Positions 33,949-43,339 of a DNA stretch of 64,000 nt are shown here, piece by piece (the first letter of the stretch is position 1; every line of letters begins with the position of its first letter). A program made the position numbers and the translations under genes. The stretch is from assembly GCA_017463225.1 (NCBI GenBank), contig JAFTPO010000014.1, forward strand, positions 1 through 64,000. Reading direction: 5' to 3'. The notes beneath the pieces were generated by a model that was not told the DNA's origin, did not search any database, and worked only from the letters and a program-made list of their open reading frames with translations. The stretch comes from Lachnospiraceae bacterium. Lineage in GTDB: Bacteria > Bacillota > Clostridia > Lachnospirales > Lachnospiraceae.

Positions 33949-35334
33949 ATGGCTGGTATATTTTCAAAGAATGACAAAAGCTTAAAGATTATTATCGTGG
34001 GCTGCGGAAAGGTAGGAATGGCCTTAGCAGAAAGACTTAGTCATGAAAAGCACGATGTAACCGTTATAGATACAGATAGTGACAAAGTAACTAAAGCTAC
34101 AACTCTTTATGATGTTATGGGAGTTACCGGTAATGGTGCAAGCTTTAATGTACAAAACGAAGCAGGCATTAATAAGACAGACCTTATTATTGCAGTGACA
34201 CCGTCAGATGAGCTTAACCTTTTGTGCTGTACCATAGCCCAGAAGGTGGGAGAGTGTGCGGCTATAGCCAGAGTTAGAAATCCGGACTACAGTGATGAGC
34301 TTAGTTATCTTAGAAAGCAATTAGGTCTTTCACTAATAATTAATCCTGAGCTTGAAACAGCCAGAGAGATGTCCAGACTTTTGAGACTGCCTAACGCCAT
34401 AAGCATGAACTCCTTTGCAAAAGGACATGTAGAGCTGGTGAAGTTTAAGTTGCCTGAGAATAATATGTTGGTTGGCAAGAAGATTAAGGATATAGGAGCA
34501 TCAAATTTAGGAGTACTTATCTGTGGTATAGAAAGTGAGGGTACTCTTGATATCCCTGATGGTTCCAATGTATTTAAGACAGGAGATTTGGTTTCATTTA
34601 TTGCAACACCTATTAATACATTAAAGTTTTTCAAGCATATTGGAATGAAATCCAAGCATGTAAAGGATTGTATTATAGTAGGTGGAGGCAAGACCTCTTA
34701 TTACCTGGCTAAGCAGCTTACTGAGATGAATATAAGCGTTAAGCTTATCGAGAAGGATATGGAAAGCTGTGAGGAGCTTTCTACGCTTCTTCCTAAGGCG
34801 CTTATTATAAATGGAGATGGGGCGGACGAGTCCCTGCTTTTCGAGGAGGGTATAAAGGAGACAGGTTCATTTATTCCTCTTACAGGCTTGGATGAGGAGA
34901 ATATTCTTCTCACTCTTTTCGCCAAGAAGTATTCTAAGGCTAAGGTTATAACTAAGATTAATCGAGGAACATTTAATGATGTTATAGATGGTTTGGATAT
35001 AGGCAGTGTAATCTATCCTAGATATATGTCTACAGAGACCATAGTAAAATACGTTCGTGGTATGCAGAACTCCATAGGAAGCAATATAGAGACTCTTTAT
35101 CACATATTTGAAAATAGAGCTGAGGCCATAGAGTTTGAGATTACAGAGGAGTCCCAGGTGACAGGCAAGCCACTTATGGAGCTTAACCTAAAGACTGATC
35201 TTCTTGTGGCCTGCATTAACAGAAAGGGAAAGATAATTATCCCTCGTGGTAATGATACTATTCAGCCGGGAGATACAGTTGTAATTATTACTGCTCATAC
35301 AGGCTTTAAGGATGTAAGAGATATATTAAAATAG
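33949..35334 (+). CDS. trkA: Trk potassium uptake regulatory protein TrkA
   Basis: The product is 461 residues from the ATG at 33949 (AGGAG seven bases upstream; ATGs at 33934, 33943 and 33946 are also in frame). It has two RCK modules, each with a Rossmann N-terminal part (IIIVGCGKVGMALAERL near residue 15; IIVGGGKTSYYLAKQL near 245) and a C-terminal TrkA-C part. TrkA binds NAD(H) or nucleotides and gates TrkH. It is followed after 16 bases by trkH, so the two are co-transcribed. The cell location is the cytosolic face of the membrane. Confidence 0.93.
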   Translation: MAGIFSKNDKSLKIIIVGCGKVGMALAERLSHEKHDVTVIDTDSDKVTKATTLYDVMGVTGNGASFNVQNEAGINKTDLIIAVTPSDELNLLCCTIAQKVGECAAIARVRNPDYSDELSYLRKQLGLSLIINPELETAREMSRLLRLPNAISMNSFAKGHVELVKFKLPENNMLVGKKIKDIGASNLGVLICGIESEGTLDIPDGSNVFKTGDLVSFIATPINTLKFFKHIGMKSKHVKDCIIVGGGKTSYYLAKQLTEMNISVKLIEKDMESCEELSTLLPKALIINGDGADESLLFEEGIKETGSFIPLTGLDEENILLTLFAKKYSKAKVITKINRGTFNDVIDGLDIGSVIYPRYMSTETIVKYVRGMQNSIGSNIETLYHIFENRAEAIEFEITEESQVTGKPLMELNLKTDLLVACINRKGKIIIPRGNDTIQPGDTVVIITAHTGFKDVRDILK

Positions 35335-35350
35335 ACAGAGGTATTAGAGT

Positions 35351-36808
35351 ATGAATTATAGAGTAGTAGCCTATATATTAGGCTGGGTATTAAATATCGA
35401 GGCTGCCTTTATGCTCGTTCCATATTTAGTATCTCTTATATATGGAGAGCAAGAAAAGGGTATGGCCTTTGTGTGGGTGATGCTTGGTGCGGCAGCAGTG
35501 GGAACACTTATGGTTATTAAGAAGCCAAAGGATACCACATTTTATCTTAAGGAGGGCTTTGTAACAGTTGCTCTTAGCTGGATTATGATGTCAGCGGTAG
35601 GAGCGTTACCTTTTGTAATAAATGGAGATATTCCACACTACGTGGATGCCTTTTTTGAGACTGTTTCAGGCTTTACCACAACGGGAGCAAGTATCCTGTC
35701 TGATGTGGAGGCATTGGCCAGATGCAGTATGTTTTGGAGATGCTTTACTCACTGGATAGGTGGTATGGGAGTTTTGGTATTCCTGCTTGCCATAGTTCCT
35801 ATGGCCGGGGGAACTCATATGAACCTTATGAAGGCGGAAAGCCCGGGACCATCTGTGGGAAAGATTGTGCCTAAGGTTAAGAACAATGCTATATTTTTAT
35901 ATAGTATATATATTGTGATGACCGTAGTTATGGTTATATTCCTGCTGGTAGGAGACATGTCTCTTTACGATTCTATTTGTACCGCATTTGGAACTGCGGG
36001 AACTGGTGGATTTGGACTTTATAATGACAGCTTTATGAGCCAGAGCCCATATATACAGTGGGTTGTAACGGTATTTATGATTCTGTTTGGAGTAAACTTT
36101 GGTGTATATTTTCTTATTGCAACCGGAAAGCTTAAGGATGCATTTAAGCATGAGGAGGCAAGAGCATATTTTGCCATAATATTTGTGGCCGCAGCCATAA
36201 TGTTTATAGATTTAAGGGATGTTATCAAGGGAACCGGAGAGGTGTTAAGACACATTTTCTTCCAAATAGGCTCCATAATGACAACCACAGGCTTTGCCAG
36301 TGTAGATTTTGACCAGTGGCCGGAAACCTCTAAGACAGTTCTGGTGTTGTTGATGTTTATAGGCGCCTGTGCAGGTAGCACCGGTGGTGGTATTAAGGTA
36401 GTTAGAATTCTCATATTGTTTAAAACCTTTGTAAAGGAGATTATATCCTTCCTTCACCCAAGAAGTGTGAAAAAGGTTAAGTCAGAGGGCAAGGTGGTGG
36501 AGCATGAAATACTGCGAGCTACCAATGTGTACTTTGCTACATTTATGTTTTTGTTTGTGGGCTCTATACTGCTAATATCCTTAGAGGGCAAGGATATGGT
36601 TACAAACTTTACTGCGGTGGCAGCAACTATCAATAATATAGGACCTGGTCTTAGCTTAGTAGGACCAACCGGGAATTTTGGTTTCTTCTCAGATTTTTCT
36701 AAGCTGGTATTAAGCTTTGATATGCTGGCAGGAAGATTAGAGCTGTTCCCACTGCTATTGCTGTTCTGTCCATCGGTATGGAAACCAAAAAAGAGATTAA
36801 ACGTGTAA
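35351..36808 (+). CDS. trkH: Trk potassium uptake channel TrkH
   Basis: The 485-residue membrane protein has about ten to twelve helices and TrkH/KtrB selectivity-filter segments with a central Gly: FTTTGASI, GTAGTGGFG, MTTTGFASVDF and a last NNIGPGLS near residue 425. This fourfold pore arrangement defines the potassium translocating subunit. It lacks an N-terminal signal. It is the second gene of the trkAH operon. K+ or Na+ dependence is not visible. Confidence 0.93.
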   Translation: MNYRVVAYILGWVLNIEAAFMLVPYLVSLIYGEQEKGMAFVWVMLGAAAVGTLMVIKKPKDTTFYLKEGFVTVALSWIMMSAVGALPFVINGDIPHYVDAFFETVSGFTTTGASILSDVEALARCSMFWRCFTHWIGGMGVLVFLLAIVPMAGGTHMNLMKAESPGPSVGKIVPKVKNNAIFLYSIYIVMTVVMVIFLLVGDMSLYDSICTAFGTAGTGGFGLYNDSFMSQSPYIQWVVTVFMILFGVNFGVYFLIATGKLKDAFKHEEARAYFAIIFVAAAIMFIDLRDVIKGTGEVLRHIFFQIGSIMTTTGFASVDFDQWPETSKTVLVLLMFIGACAGSTGGGIKVVRILILFKTFVKEIISFLHPRSVKKVKSEGKVVEHEILRATNVYFATFMFLFVGSILLISLEGKDMVTNFTAVAATINNIGPGLSLVGPTGNFGFFSDFSKLVLSFDMLAGRLELFPLLLLFCPSVWKPKKRLNV

Positions 36809-36841
36809 TAAAAACTTGATTAAACAAGAAGGGGGGATACC

Positions 36842-38641
36842 ATGAAGTTTAATTTGTCGGCTATAAATAGTGCCAATATTAAAAAAGGAATAAGCTATAT
36901 TAGGGAAAATGGTCTTGATGGTATCGCCTCAAGAGTAAGATATAAGATGCAGGGTCCAGGCCTTGCTTACAACAGCTGGTACAAGGATAATCACGAGGCC
37001 GGTGAGGAGGAACTTGAAGCACAAAGGAATAAAAACTTTGCCTACAGTCCTCTTATAAGCGTGCTGGTACCATTGTATGAGACCCCGGAAAGGTACCTAA
37101 GAGATATGATAGAGTCTGTTGTGAACCAGACCTACAGTAACTGGCAGCTGGTTTTGGTGGATGGAAGTAAGCGTGATGAGGGAATTCCTCACACTGAGAC
37201 CATTGTCAGAGAATATATGACTGATAATAGAAAGATAGTATATGCTCCTTTGGAGAAGAATTTGGGAATTGCTATGAATACTAACATGGCATTTAACTAT
37301 TCTACAGGAGACTACATTACATTTTTAGACCATGATGATTTGCTTACCAAGGATGCATTGTATCATATAGTAGATGCCCTGTCCGAAGAACGGTATGATG
37401 TGCTTTACTCAGATGAGGACAAGATAGCTGAGGATGGGTCAAGGGTTTCAGACCCGGCGTTTAAGCCTGATTTTTCCATAGATTTGCTGAGGGCTCACAA
37501 CTATATTACACATCTTTTTGTGGTGAACAGAAAGCTACTTCTTCAGGTAGGCGGCTTTGATTCGGAGTACGATGGAGCACAGGATTATGACCTGGCCTTA
37601 AAATGCAGTGAGAAAACTAAAAGCATAAAGCATATACCTAGAATCCTGTATCACTGGAGAATAAATGATAAGTCTGTGGCATTAAATCCTTACAAGAAAG
37701 AGTATGCAAAAGAGGCGGGGAAGAGAGCCCTTATGGCTCACATAGAAAGAACCGGTTGCTATGCCACAGTCACAAATACTGATATGTGGGGAATGTATAA
37801 GGTAAGCTATGATACTCCGGGCAATCCGCTGCTATCAATAGTCATACCGGGCGGAGAAAGCAGAGAGATAATAGAAAAATGTATCGGTCCTCTTTTCGAG
37901 AAGACTAGATACAGTGACTTTGAGTTGATAATCGTTAACCCTTATACAGATAATACTGGCTTGCAGAAGTTTTATGCAAGGCTTGAGTCTACGAGGAAGA
38001 ATATCAGAGTGTTAGAATATGACGGAACTCCGGGAGTTGTGCTTATGAGAAACTATGGCGCAGCAAGAGCTAAGGGCGATTACATATTGTTTTTAGATTA
38101 CGGAGTGGAGAAGATAGAGGTATCTTCAGTTAAGGAGATGTTAGGACATTGTATGCGCTGTGATGTAGGAGTGGTAGGTGGAGCTATATTTGGAGACAAC
38201 GGAGCTACCATATCTCAAGGTATTGCAGTGGGCATAAATGGACCATTTTGTCACCTCTACAGAGGTATAAAAAAGGGTGACTTCGGATATCTTATGCACA
38301 ACCATGTCAATGCAAATTACAGCGCGGTGTCAGGAGCCTGTATGATGATTAAGACGGAGCTGTTTAGAGGCATAGGAGGCTTCTCAGAGAAATTCACCAC
38401 TGAGCTTGCTGATGTGGATTTGTGCCTTAGAGTTAGAGAGCACGGATATCTGGTGGTTGGAGCAGCAGATGCAACCTGGCATTTTTACAATGAGGCAGAC
38501 AGAAAGATTAATGACTACCAGTTGTATTTTAAGAGGGAGACAGGCCTCTTTGAGATTCTCTGGGCAAATATTTTAGCCAACGGAGACCCTTATTATAATC
38601 CTAACTTTGCTAAAAACGGGGATTATCACAATATAAAATAA
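36842..38641 (+). CDS. Glycosyltransferase with two GT2-type domains
   Basis: The 599-residue protein has a first GT-A domain at about 70-310: ISVLVPLYETPERYLRDMIESV, DHDD (about 161), DEDK (about 197) and a NxxxHxW-type HWRIN. A second GT2-like domain lies at about 335-565, with LLSIVIPGG, VLMRNYGAA, SGACMMIKTELFRG and ELADVDLCLRVREHGY. The layout fits cell-surface rhamnan or polysaccharide polymerising transferases. There is no signal peptide, so it acts in the cytosol or at the membrane face. GGGGGG precedes the ATG. The gene follows trkH and no other polysaccharide genes lie beside it; a promoter between was not recognised. Confidence 0.85.
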   Translation: MKFNLSAINSANIKKGISYIRENGLDGIASRVRYKMQGPGLAYNSWYKDNHEAGEEELEAQRNKNFAYSPLISVLVPLYETPERYLRDMIESVVNQTYSNWQLVLVDGSKRDEGIPHTETIVREYMTDNRKIVYAPLEKNLGIAMNTNMAFNYSTGDYITFLDHDDLLTKDALYHIVDALSEERYDVLYSDEDKIAEDGSRVSDPAFKPDFSIDLLRAHNYITHLFVVNRKLLLQVGGFDSEYDGAQDYDLALKCSEKTKSIKHIPRILYHWRINDKSVALNPYKKEYAKEAGKRALMAHIERTGCYATVTNTDMWGMYKVSYDTPGNPLLSIVIPGGESREIIEKCIGPLFEKTRYSDFELIIVNPYTDNTGLQKFYARLESTRKNIRVLEYDGTPGVVLMRNYGAARAKGDYILFLDYGVEKIEVSSVKEMLGHCMRCDVGVVGGAIFGDNGATISQGIAVGINGPFCHLYRGIKKGDFGYLMHNHVNANYSAVSGACMMIKTELFRGIGGFSEKFTTELADVDLCLRVREHGYLVVGAADATWHFYNEADRKINDYQLYFKRETGLFEILWANILANGDPYYNPNFAKNGDYHNIK

Positions 38642-38665
38642 CTATAAGAAAAATGGAGAAAAGAC

Positions 38666-40111
38666 ATGATAATGAGTTTAAAACAGGAATTAAATGATTG
38701 TTATATGTACGGGGAAATCATCTCCCATCAGGGCTTTGGTCCGGAGACAGGAATCTCTATGAGAGAGATGATAAAGTTTGATTTGTTACAGTTTTTGGCA
38801 TATCTGATCGATAGAAGCTCATCACCTACACTTTATTCGGAGATTAGCTTTATACATCAGTATCTTGGAGAGTATTTTACTCCTAACAAGCTGGTAAACT
38901 TTAAGATTGAGAGAACCTATGATAAGAGCTTTGCACAGAATCCTCCACGTTCTCTTACATATTTTGCAAAGGCTGACCTTTCAGGCAAATCAGCATATAC
39001 TACAAAGGGCTTTTCTAAGTCCAGATTCCTGTATAACGTATATATGAAGCTGGGACAGGAGTTCATCTCCTCTAAGAGAGAGGCCAGTGCCAAGGAACTG
39101 GAGTGCTTTAACACATATACAGATATGATGGAAAAGTACATCAGAGATTTAAAGCTTTTTGAGCCGGGTAAGGGACCTATCCCTGCAGGAAAGATAGATG
39201 CGGGCAAGTCTAACAGCAAGGATGGCTCTAAGTCCAATGCGTCAGACAAGCTTGATGGTATGAAGGGTAACCTTAATGTTAAGGAGTTCTCAGAGGAGGA
39301 GCTTAGCTATGAGGACCTTATGAAGGAGCTTAACACCTTAGTAGGCTTAGATGAGGTTAAGAAGGATATTAAGAGTCTTGTAAACCTTCTTAAGGTTAAG
39401 AAGATGAGAGAGCAGCGTGGTATGAAGCAGCCTTCTGTTACACTGCATATGGTATTCTCAGGTAACCCTGGAACAGGAAAGACAACTGTAGCCAGACTTC
39501 TGGCTAAGATATACAAATGTATAGATGTAGTACCTAAGGGTCATCTTGTAGAGGTTGACCGTTCAAATCTTGTAGAGGGCTATGTTGGACAAACTGCAAT
39601 TAAGACCAAGGAGGTTGTTGAAAGCGCTTTGGGAGGAGTCTTGTTTATAGATGAGGCTTACACACTTACTGCAGGCAAGGATGGTAAGGACTTTGGTCAG
39701 GAGGCAGTAGATACTCTCCTTAAGCTTATGGAGGACAACAGAGATAATCTTATCGTTATAGTTGCGGGCTACACTGATTTGATGAAGGAGTTTGTAGAGT
39801 CAAATCCGGGACTTAAGTCCAGATTTAATAAGTATATTTTCTTTAAGGATTACACCGGCGACCAGCTGTATGACATATTTATGTCTATGTGTGACAAGCA
39901 GGAATATGCACCTAACTCAGCAGGTAAGGAGTATGTTAAGGAATACTTTGAGGACAGAGTTAAAAACAAGGGCGATGATTTTGCCAACGCCAGAGAAGTA
40001 AGAAACTATTTAGAGAGAGCTATTTCCAGACAGGCATCACGAATAGTGGAGCTTGAGAGTGTCAGCGATAAGCAGCTTAAAACTCTTACAAAGTCAGACT
40101 TAGAGGAATAA
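38666..40111 (+). CDS. AAA+ ATPase, CbbX/SpoVK-like
   Basis: The 481-residue cytosolic protein has an N-terminal helical part (1-150) and a spacer rich in Gly, Ser, Lys and Asp. The C-terminal AAA+ domain (about 215-480) has LMKELNTLVGLDEVKKDIKSL, Walker A GNPGTGKTTVAR, Walker B GGVLFIDEAYTL, a GYTDLMKEFVESNPGLKSRF second-region motif and NAREVRNYLERA at the end. This is the CbbX/SpoVK family, which remodels protein partners in hexameric rings. The N-terminal domain probably chooses the target. GGAG eight bases before the ATG supports the start. Target unknown. Confidence 0.88.
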   Translation: MIMSLKQELNDCYMYGEIISHQGFGPETGISMREMIKFDLLQFLAYLIDRSSSPTLYSEISFIHQYLGEYFTPNKLVNFKIERTYDKSFAQNPPRSLTYFAKADLSGKSAYTTKGFSKSRFLYNVYMKLGQEFISSKREASAKELECFNTYTDMMEKYIRDLKLFEPGKGPIPAGKIDAGKSNSKDGSKSNASDKLDGMKGNLNVKEFSEEELSYEDLMKELNTLVGLDEVKKDIKSLVNLLKVKKMREQRGMKQPSVTLHMVFSGNPGTGKTTVARLLAKIYKCIDVVPKGHLVEVDRSNLVEGYVGQTAIKTKEVVESALGGVLFIDEAYTLTAGKDGKDFGQEAVDTLLKLMEDNRDNLIVIVAGYTDLMKEFVESNPGLKSRFNKYIFFKDYTGDQLYDIFMSMCDKQEYAPNSAGKEYVKEYFEDRVKNKGDDFANAREVRNYLERAISRQASRIVELESVSDKQLKTLTKSDLEE

Positions 40112-40130
40112 TTCTAAGATATGGTTTTCG

Positions 40131-40159
40131 TTGAATAAAAATAAGGTCTGTGATAGAAT
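40131..40159 (+). promoter_or_regulatory. Promoter of the hisA-like gene
   Basis: TTGAAT-17-TAGAAT, 40 bases before the start at 40199. Confidence 0.55.
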
Positions 40160-40198
40160 GTAATAGCTTTGCATTCTAAGATTTAAAGGGAGGTTAGT

Positions 40199-40978
40199 AT
40201 GAGGTTTCGACCATGTATAGATATACATAATGGCTCTGTTAAGCAGATAGTTGGTGGAAGCTTAAAGGACGAGGCAGATAGCGCCAAGGATAATTTTGTG
40301 TCAGAGCTTAGGGCGGATTTTTATGCTGATTTATATAAGAGAAGTGGTCTTAAGGGGGGGCATATTATAATCCTTAACCCAGAGGGAAGTCAGTTCTATA
40401 AGGCAGATGTGGAGCAGGCAGGACTTGCACTTGATGCCTATAGGGGTGGTCTTCAGATAGGTGGAGGAATTAATAGTGCCAATGCTACAGGCTTTTTGGA
40501 TATGGGAGCATCCCATGTTATAGTCACTTCTTATGTCTTTAAGGATGGAAGGGTTAACCTGGACAGACTTAAGGAGATAAGCAGGGAGGTAGGAAAGGAA
40601 AGACTGGTTATAGACCTAAGCTGTCGCAAAAAGGATGGTTGCTACTATGTTGTCACTGACAGGTGGCAGAAATTCACAGAGCTTAAGCTTGATGATGAGG
40701 CCCTAGATATGTTTAGTGAGTACTGTGATGAATTCCTGATACATGCTGTTGATGTGGAAGGCATGGCAAAGGGAATTGAGGAAGAACTTGCCGCCATGCT
40801 TGGAAGCTGGGGAAAGCGTCCTATGACCTACGCAGGTGGTGTAGGTACATTTTCGGATTTGGAAAGATTAAAGCTTTTGGGTCAGAATAAGCTTGATGTC
40901 ACAGTGGGAAGTGCACTGGATATATTTGGAGGAGCTATGGATTATGATCAGGTTATAAGCTTCTGCCAAGATAATTAG
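40199..40978 (+). CDS. hisA: Eukaryote-type HisA (ProFAR isomerase)
   Basis: The 259-residue TIM-barrel enzyme begins FRPCIDIHNGSVKQIVGG, with the catalytic-type Asp near residue 8, and has a LQIGGGINSANATGF phosphate-binding region and a second TYAGGVGTFSDLERL near residue 215, with LIHAVDVEGMAKGIEEEL supplying the second acidic region. These segments match the fungal/plant HIS6 branch of phosphoribosylformimino-5-aminoimidazole carboxamide ribotide isomerase more than the usual bacterial HisA. The enzyme opens the ribosyl ring in histidine biosynthesis. It is not in a his operon here; a solitary promoter precedes it. Assignment to this branch is by recognised motifs only. Confidence 0.78.
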   Translation: MRFRPCIDIHNGSVKQIVGGSLKDEADSAKDNFVSELRADFYADLYKRSGLKGGHIIILNPEGSQFYKADVEQAGLALDAYRGGLQIGGGINSANATGFLDMGASHVIVTSYVFKDGRVNLDRLKEISREVGKERLVIDLSCRKKDGCYYVVTDRWQKFTELKLDDEALDMFSEYCDEFLIHAVDVEGMAKGIEEELAAMLGSWGKRPMTYAGGVGTFSDLERLKLLGQNKLDVTVGSALDIFGGAMDYDQVISFCQDN

Positions 40979-41037
40979 AATCTAATAAAAGATTAATATA
41001 TATATGTGAGATAATAAAATACTTAAGGAGGGTAATT

Positions 41038-43323
41038 ATGAGAAAGATTAAGAAGCATGTGGCTTTCGTTCTTGCAGCAGCTATGATGTTTTCGTTAGTA
41101 GCTTGTGGCGATAAGAAGGATGAAACTACAACCAGCGAAGGTCCTACAACTACAGAGGCCATTGTTGCTGAGCCGATTGAGGATACCTATGATTGGCCAA
41201 CTACAGAGGTTCCTGTAAAGGAGGATAACAGATTTACCACTATCGAGGGGGCAGACGCTATGGGCGTTACCTTTGATAAGGACGTAAACGGTTTTGTTAC
41301 ATATGCAAATGGCGGTAAATTCGAGATGATTCAGGAGGATGGACAGCTTGTCTGTAACATCGAGAAGACCGGTAGTGTAGAGCACGGTGTACAGATTTAC
41401 TATGATGGCTTTACTATGGCCAGAGATTGTGTTTACAATGTGTCCTTCGATATCAGCTCATCAGTAGAACGTGTAGTTGAGTGGAGAGTTCAGATAAATG
41501 GTGGTGACTACCACGCTTATGCAAGTGAGCAGGTAACAATCGGTCCTGAGACAAAGACAATTAACTATGAATTTACAATGGCAGAGGCTTCTGACCCGGC
41601 ACCAAGATTTGTTATTAACATGGGTCACTATGAGGGCCAGCCTGAGCTTCCTGCACACACAGTTAAGGTAGATAATATTTCACTCTTTGTAGTGGATGGT
41701 TCAAAGGCTGAGAAGATTGAGGGAGCACCAACACCTATCCAGGTAAAGGTTAACCAGATTGGTTATGCTCCGGACGATGTTAAGACAGTTATTACAACAT
41801 CAAAGGATGATGAGAGATTTAAGATTATAGACGTTGCAACTGGAGAGACAGTTTACATCGGCGAGTATGACCCAACACTTATCTTCGATGATAATGTAGG
41901 TTCAAACCTTCACAGAGGTGATTTCTCAGACTTTAAGGCAACAGGTAATTTCCAGATTATTTCAAGTCCTTCAGGAGCTTCCTATGAGTTCTCTATAGGA
42001 GAGGGACTTTACGATGATATCTACAAGGATGTAGTGCTTATGCTTTACAACCAGAGATGTGGATGTCAGCTTGACCCTAATATATCAGGTGAGTTTGCCC
42101 ATGATGCGTGTCATATGCAGGAGGCAACAATTTACGGAGATACATCAGGAAAGACAGTTGATGTGTCAGGTGGATGGCACGATGCAGGTGACTACGGTCG
42201 TTATGTAGTACCTGGTGCTAAGACTATTCAGGATTTATTCCTTGCTTACGAGGATTACGGCTTTGATTCAGATGATATGGGTATTCCAGAGAGCGGAAAT
42301 GGTACTCCTGACCTTCTTGACGAGGCTAAGTACGAGCTTGATTGGATGCTTAAGATGCAGGACCCTGCAACAGGTGGTGTATACCACAAGGTAACAGCTG
42401 CAGTATTCCCAGAGACAGTTCTTGCTGTTGATGAGACAGATCCTATGATTCTTTCTCCTATATCAGCAGCTTCTACAGGAGATTTTGCAGCAGTTATGGC
42501 TAAGGCTTCGGTGCTTTACGCAGATTATGACGCAGACTTTTCAGCTACATGCTTAGAGGCATCACAGAATGCTTATGCATGGCTTGAGGCTAATCCGGAG
42601 TCAAAGGGCTTCTGGAATCCGGATGATATAGTAACAGGTGAGTATCCTGATAACTTTGTAACAGACGAGAAGCTTTGGGCTGCATCAGAGCTTTACATTG
42701 CAACCGGAGAGCAGAAGTATCTTGACGCTATAAATACTATTATGGCTGAGAATTACCGTATAGGACTTGGTTGGGCAGATATAGGAGCTTATGCGCTTTA
42801 TGACTTAGCTAAGGCTGAAAATGTAGATGCTACAGTAAAGGAGGCTGCTAAGACTAAGTTCCTTGAGAAGGCTGATAAGTATCTTGAGGAGTGTAAGAGA
42901 GACGGTTTCTATATTGGACTTGCAAGCTATCCATGGGGAAGTAACATGGATGTAGCTCAAAATGGAGCTATGCTTCTTATGGCCAACAAGCTTGCTCCAA
43001 ATCCTGAGTATGTTGAGTATGCTCAGAAGCAGAGAGATTATATCTTTGGATTAAATGGTGTAGGATATTGTTATGTAACAGGCTACGGTGAGCTTTCACC
43101 TGTAGGAACACATCACAGACCTTCACAGGTGCTTGGCAAGACTATGCCGGGTATGCTTGTAGGTGGTGCTAATGAGAACCTTGAGGATCCATATGCCCAG
43201 GCAGTTCTCTGGGGAATGCCAGGTTCACTTTGCTACGTGGATAATGAGCAGAGCTTCTCATGTAATGAGATTACAATCTACTGGAATTCACCACTTATAT
43301 ATCTTTTGACAGGATTAAAGTAA
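41038..43323 (+). CDS. Surface lipoprotein endoglucanase, glycoside hydrolase family 9
   Basis: The 761-residue protein has a lipoprotein signal (lipobox LVAC, Cys near residue 22) and a Thr-rich linker. A carbohydrate-binding-like beta domain follows (about 65-230), then a CelD_N immunoglobulin-like domain (about 240-330) and the GH9 catalytic domain (about 345-760). The GH9 residues are visible: GGWHDAGDYGRY with Asp382 and Asp385, the GTHHRPS motif, and the proton donor Glu744 in SCNEITIYWNSPL. It should cut beta-1,4-glucan (cellulose, xyloglucan or mixed-linkage glucan) on the cell surface. Most GH9 enzymes are secreted, so the lipid anchor is notable. AAGGAGGG precedes the ATG. Confidence 0.95.
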   Translation: MRKIKKHVAFVLAAAMMFSLVACGDKKDETTTSEGPTTTEAIVAEPIEDTYDWPTTEVPVKEDNRFTTIEGADAMGVTFDKDVNGFVTYANGGKFEMIQEDGQLVCNIEKTGSVEHGVQIYYDGFTMARDCVYNVSFDISSSVERVVEWRVQINGGDYHAYASEQVTIGPETKTINYEFTMAEASDPAPRFVINMGHYEGQPELPAHTVKVDNISLFVVDGSKAEKIEGAPTPIQVKVNQIGYAPDDVKTVITTSKDDERFKIIDVATGETVYIGEYDPTLIFDDNVGSNLHRGDFSDFKATGNFQIISSPSGASYEFSIGEGLYDDIYKDVVLMLYNQRCGCQLDPNISGEFAHDACHMQEATIYGDTSGKTVDVSGGWHDAGDYGRYVVPGAKTIQDLFLAYEDYGFDSDDMGIPESGNGTPDLLDEAKYELDWMLKMQDPATGGVYHKVTAAVFPETVLAVDETDPMILSPISAASTGDFAAVMAKASVLYADYDADFSATCLEASQNAYAWLEANPESKGFWNPDDIVTGEYPDNFVTDEKLWAASELYIATGEQKYLDAINTIMAENYRIGLGWADIGAYALYDLAKAENVDATVKEAAKTKFLEKADKYLEECKRDGFYIGLASYPWGSNMDVAQNGAMLLMANKLAPNPEYVEYAQKQRDYIFGLNGVGYCYVTGYGELSPVGTHHRPSQVLGKTMPGMLVGGANENLEDPYAQAVLWGMPGSLCYVDNEQSFSCNEITIYWNSPLIYLLTGLK

Positions 43324-43339
43324 TCGAGGTAGAGGTTTA

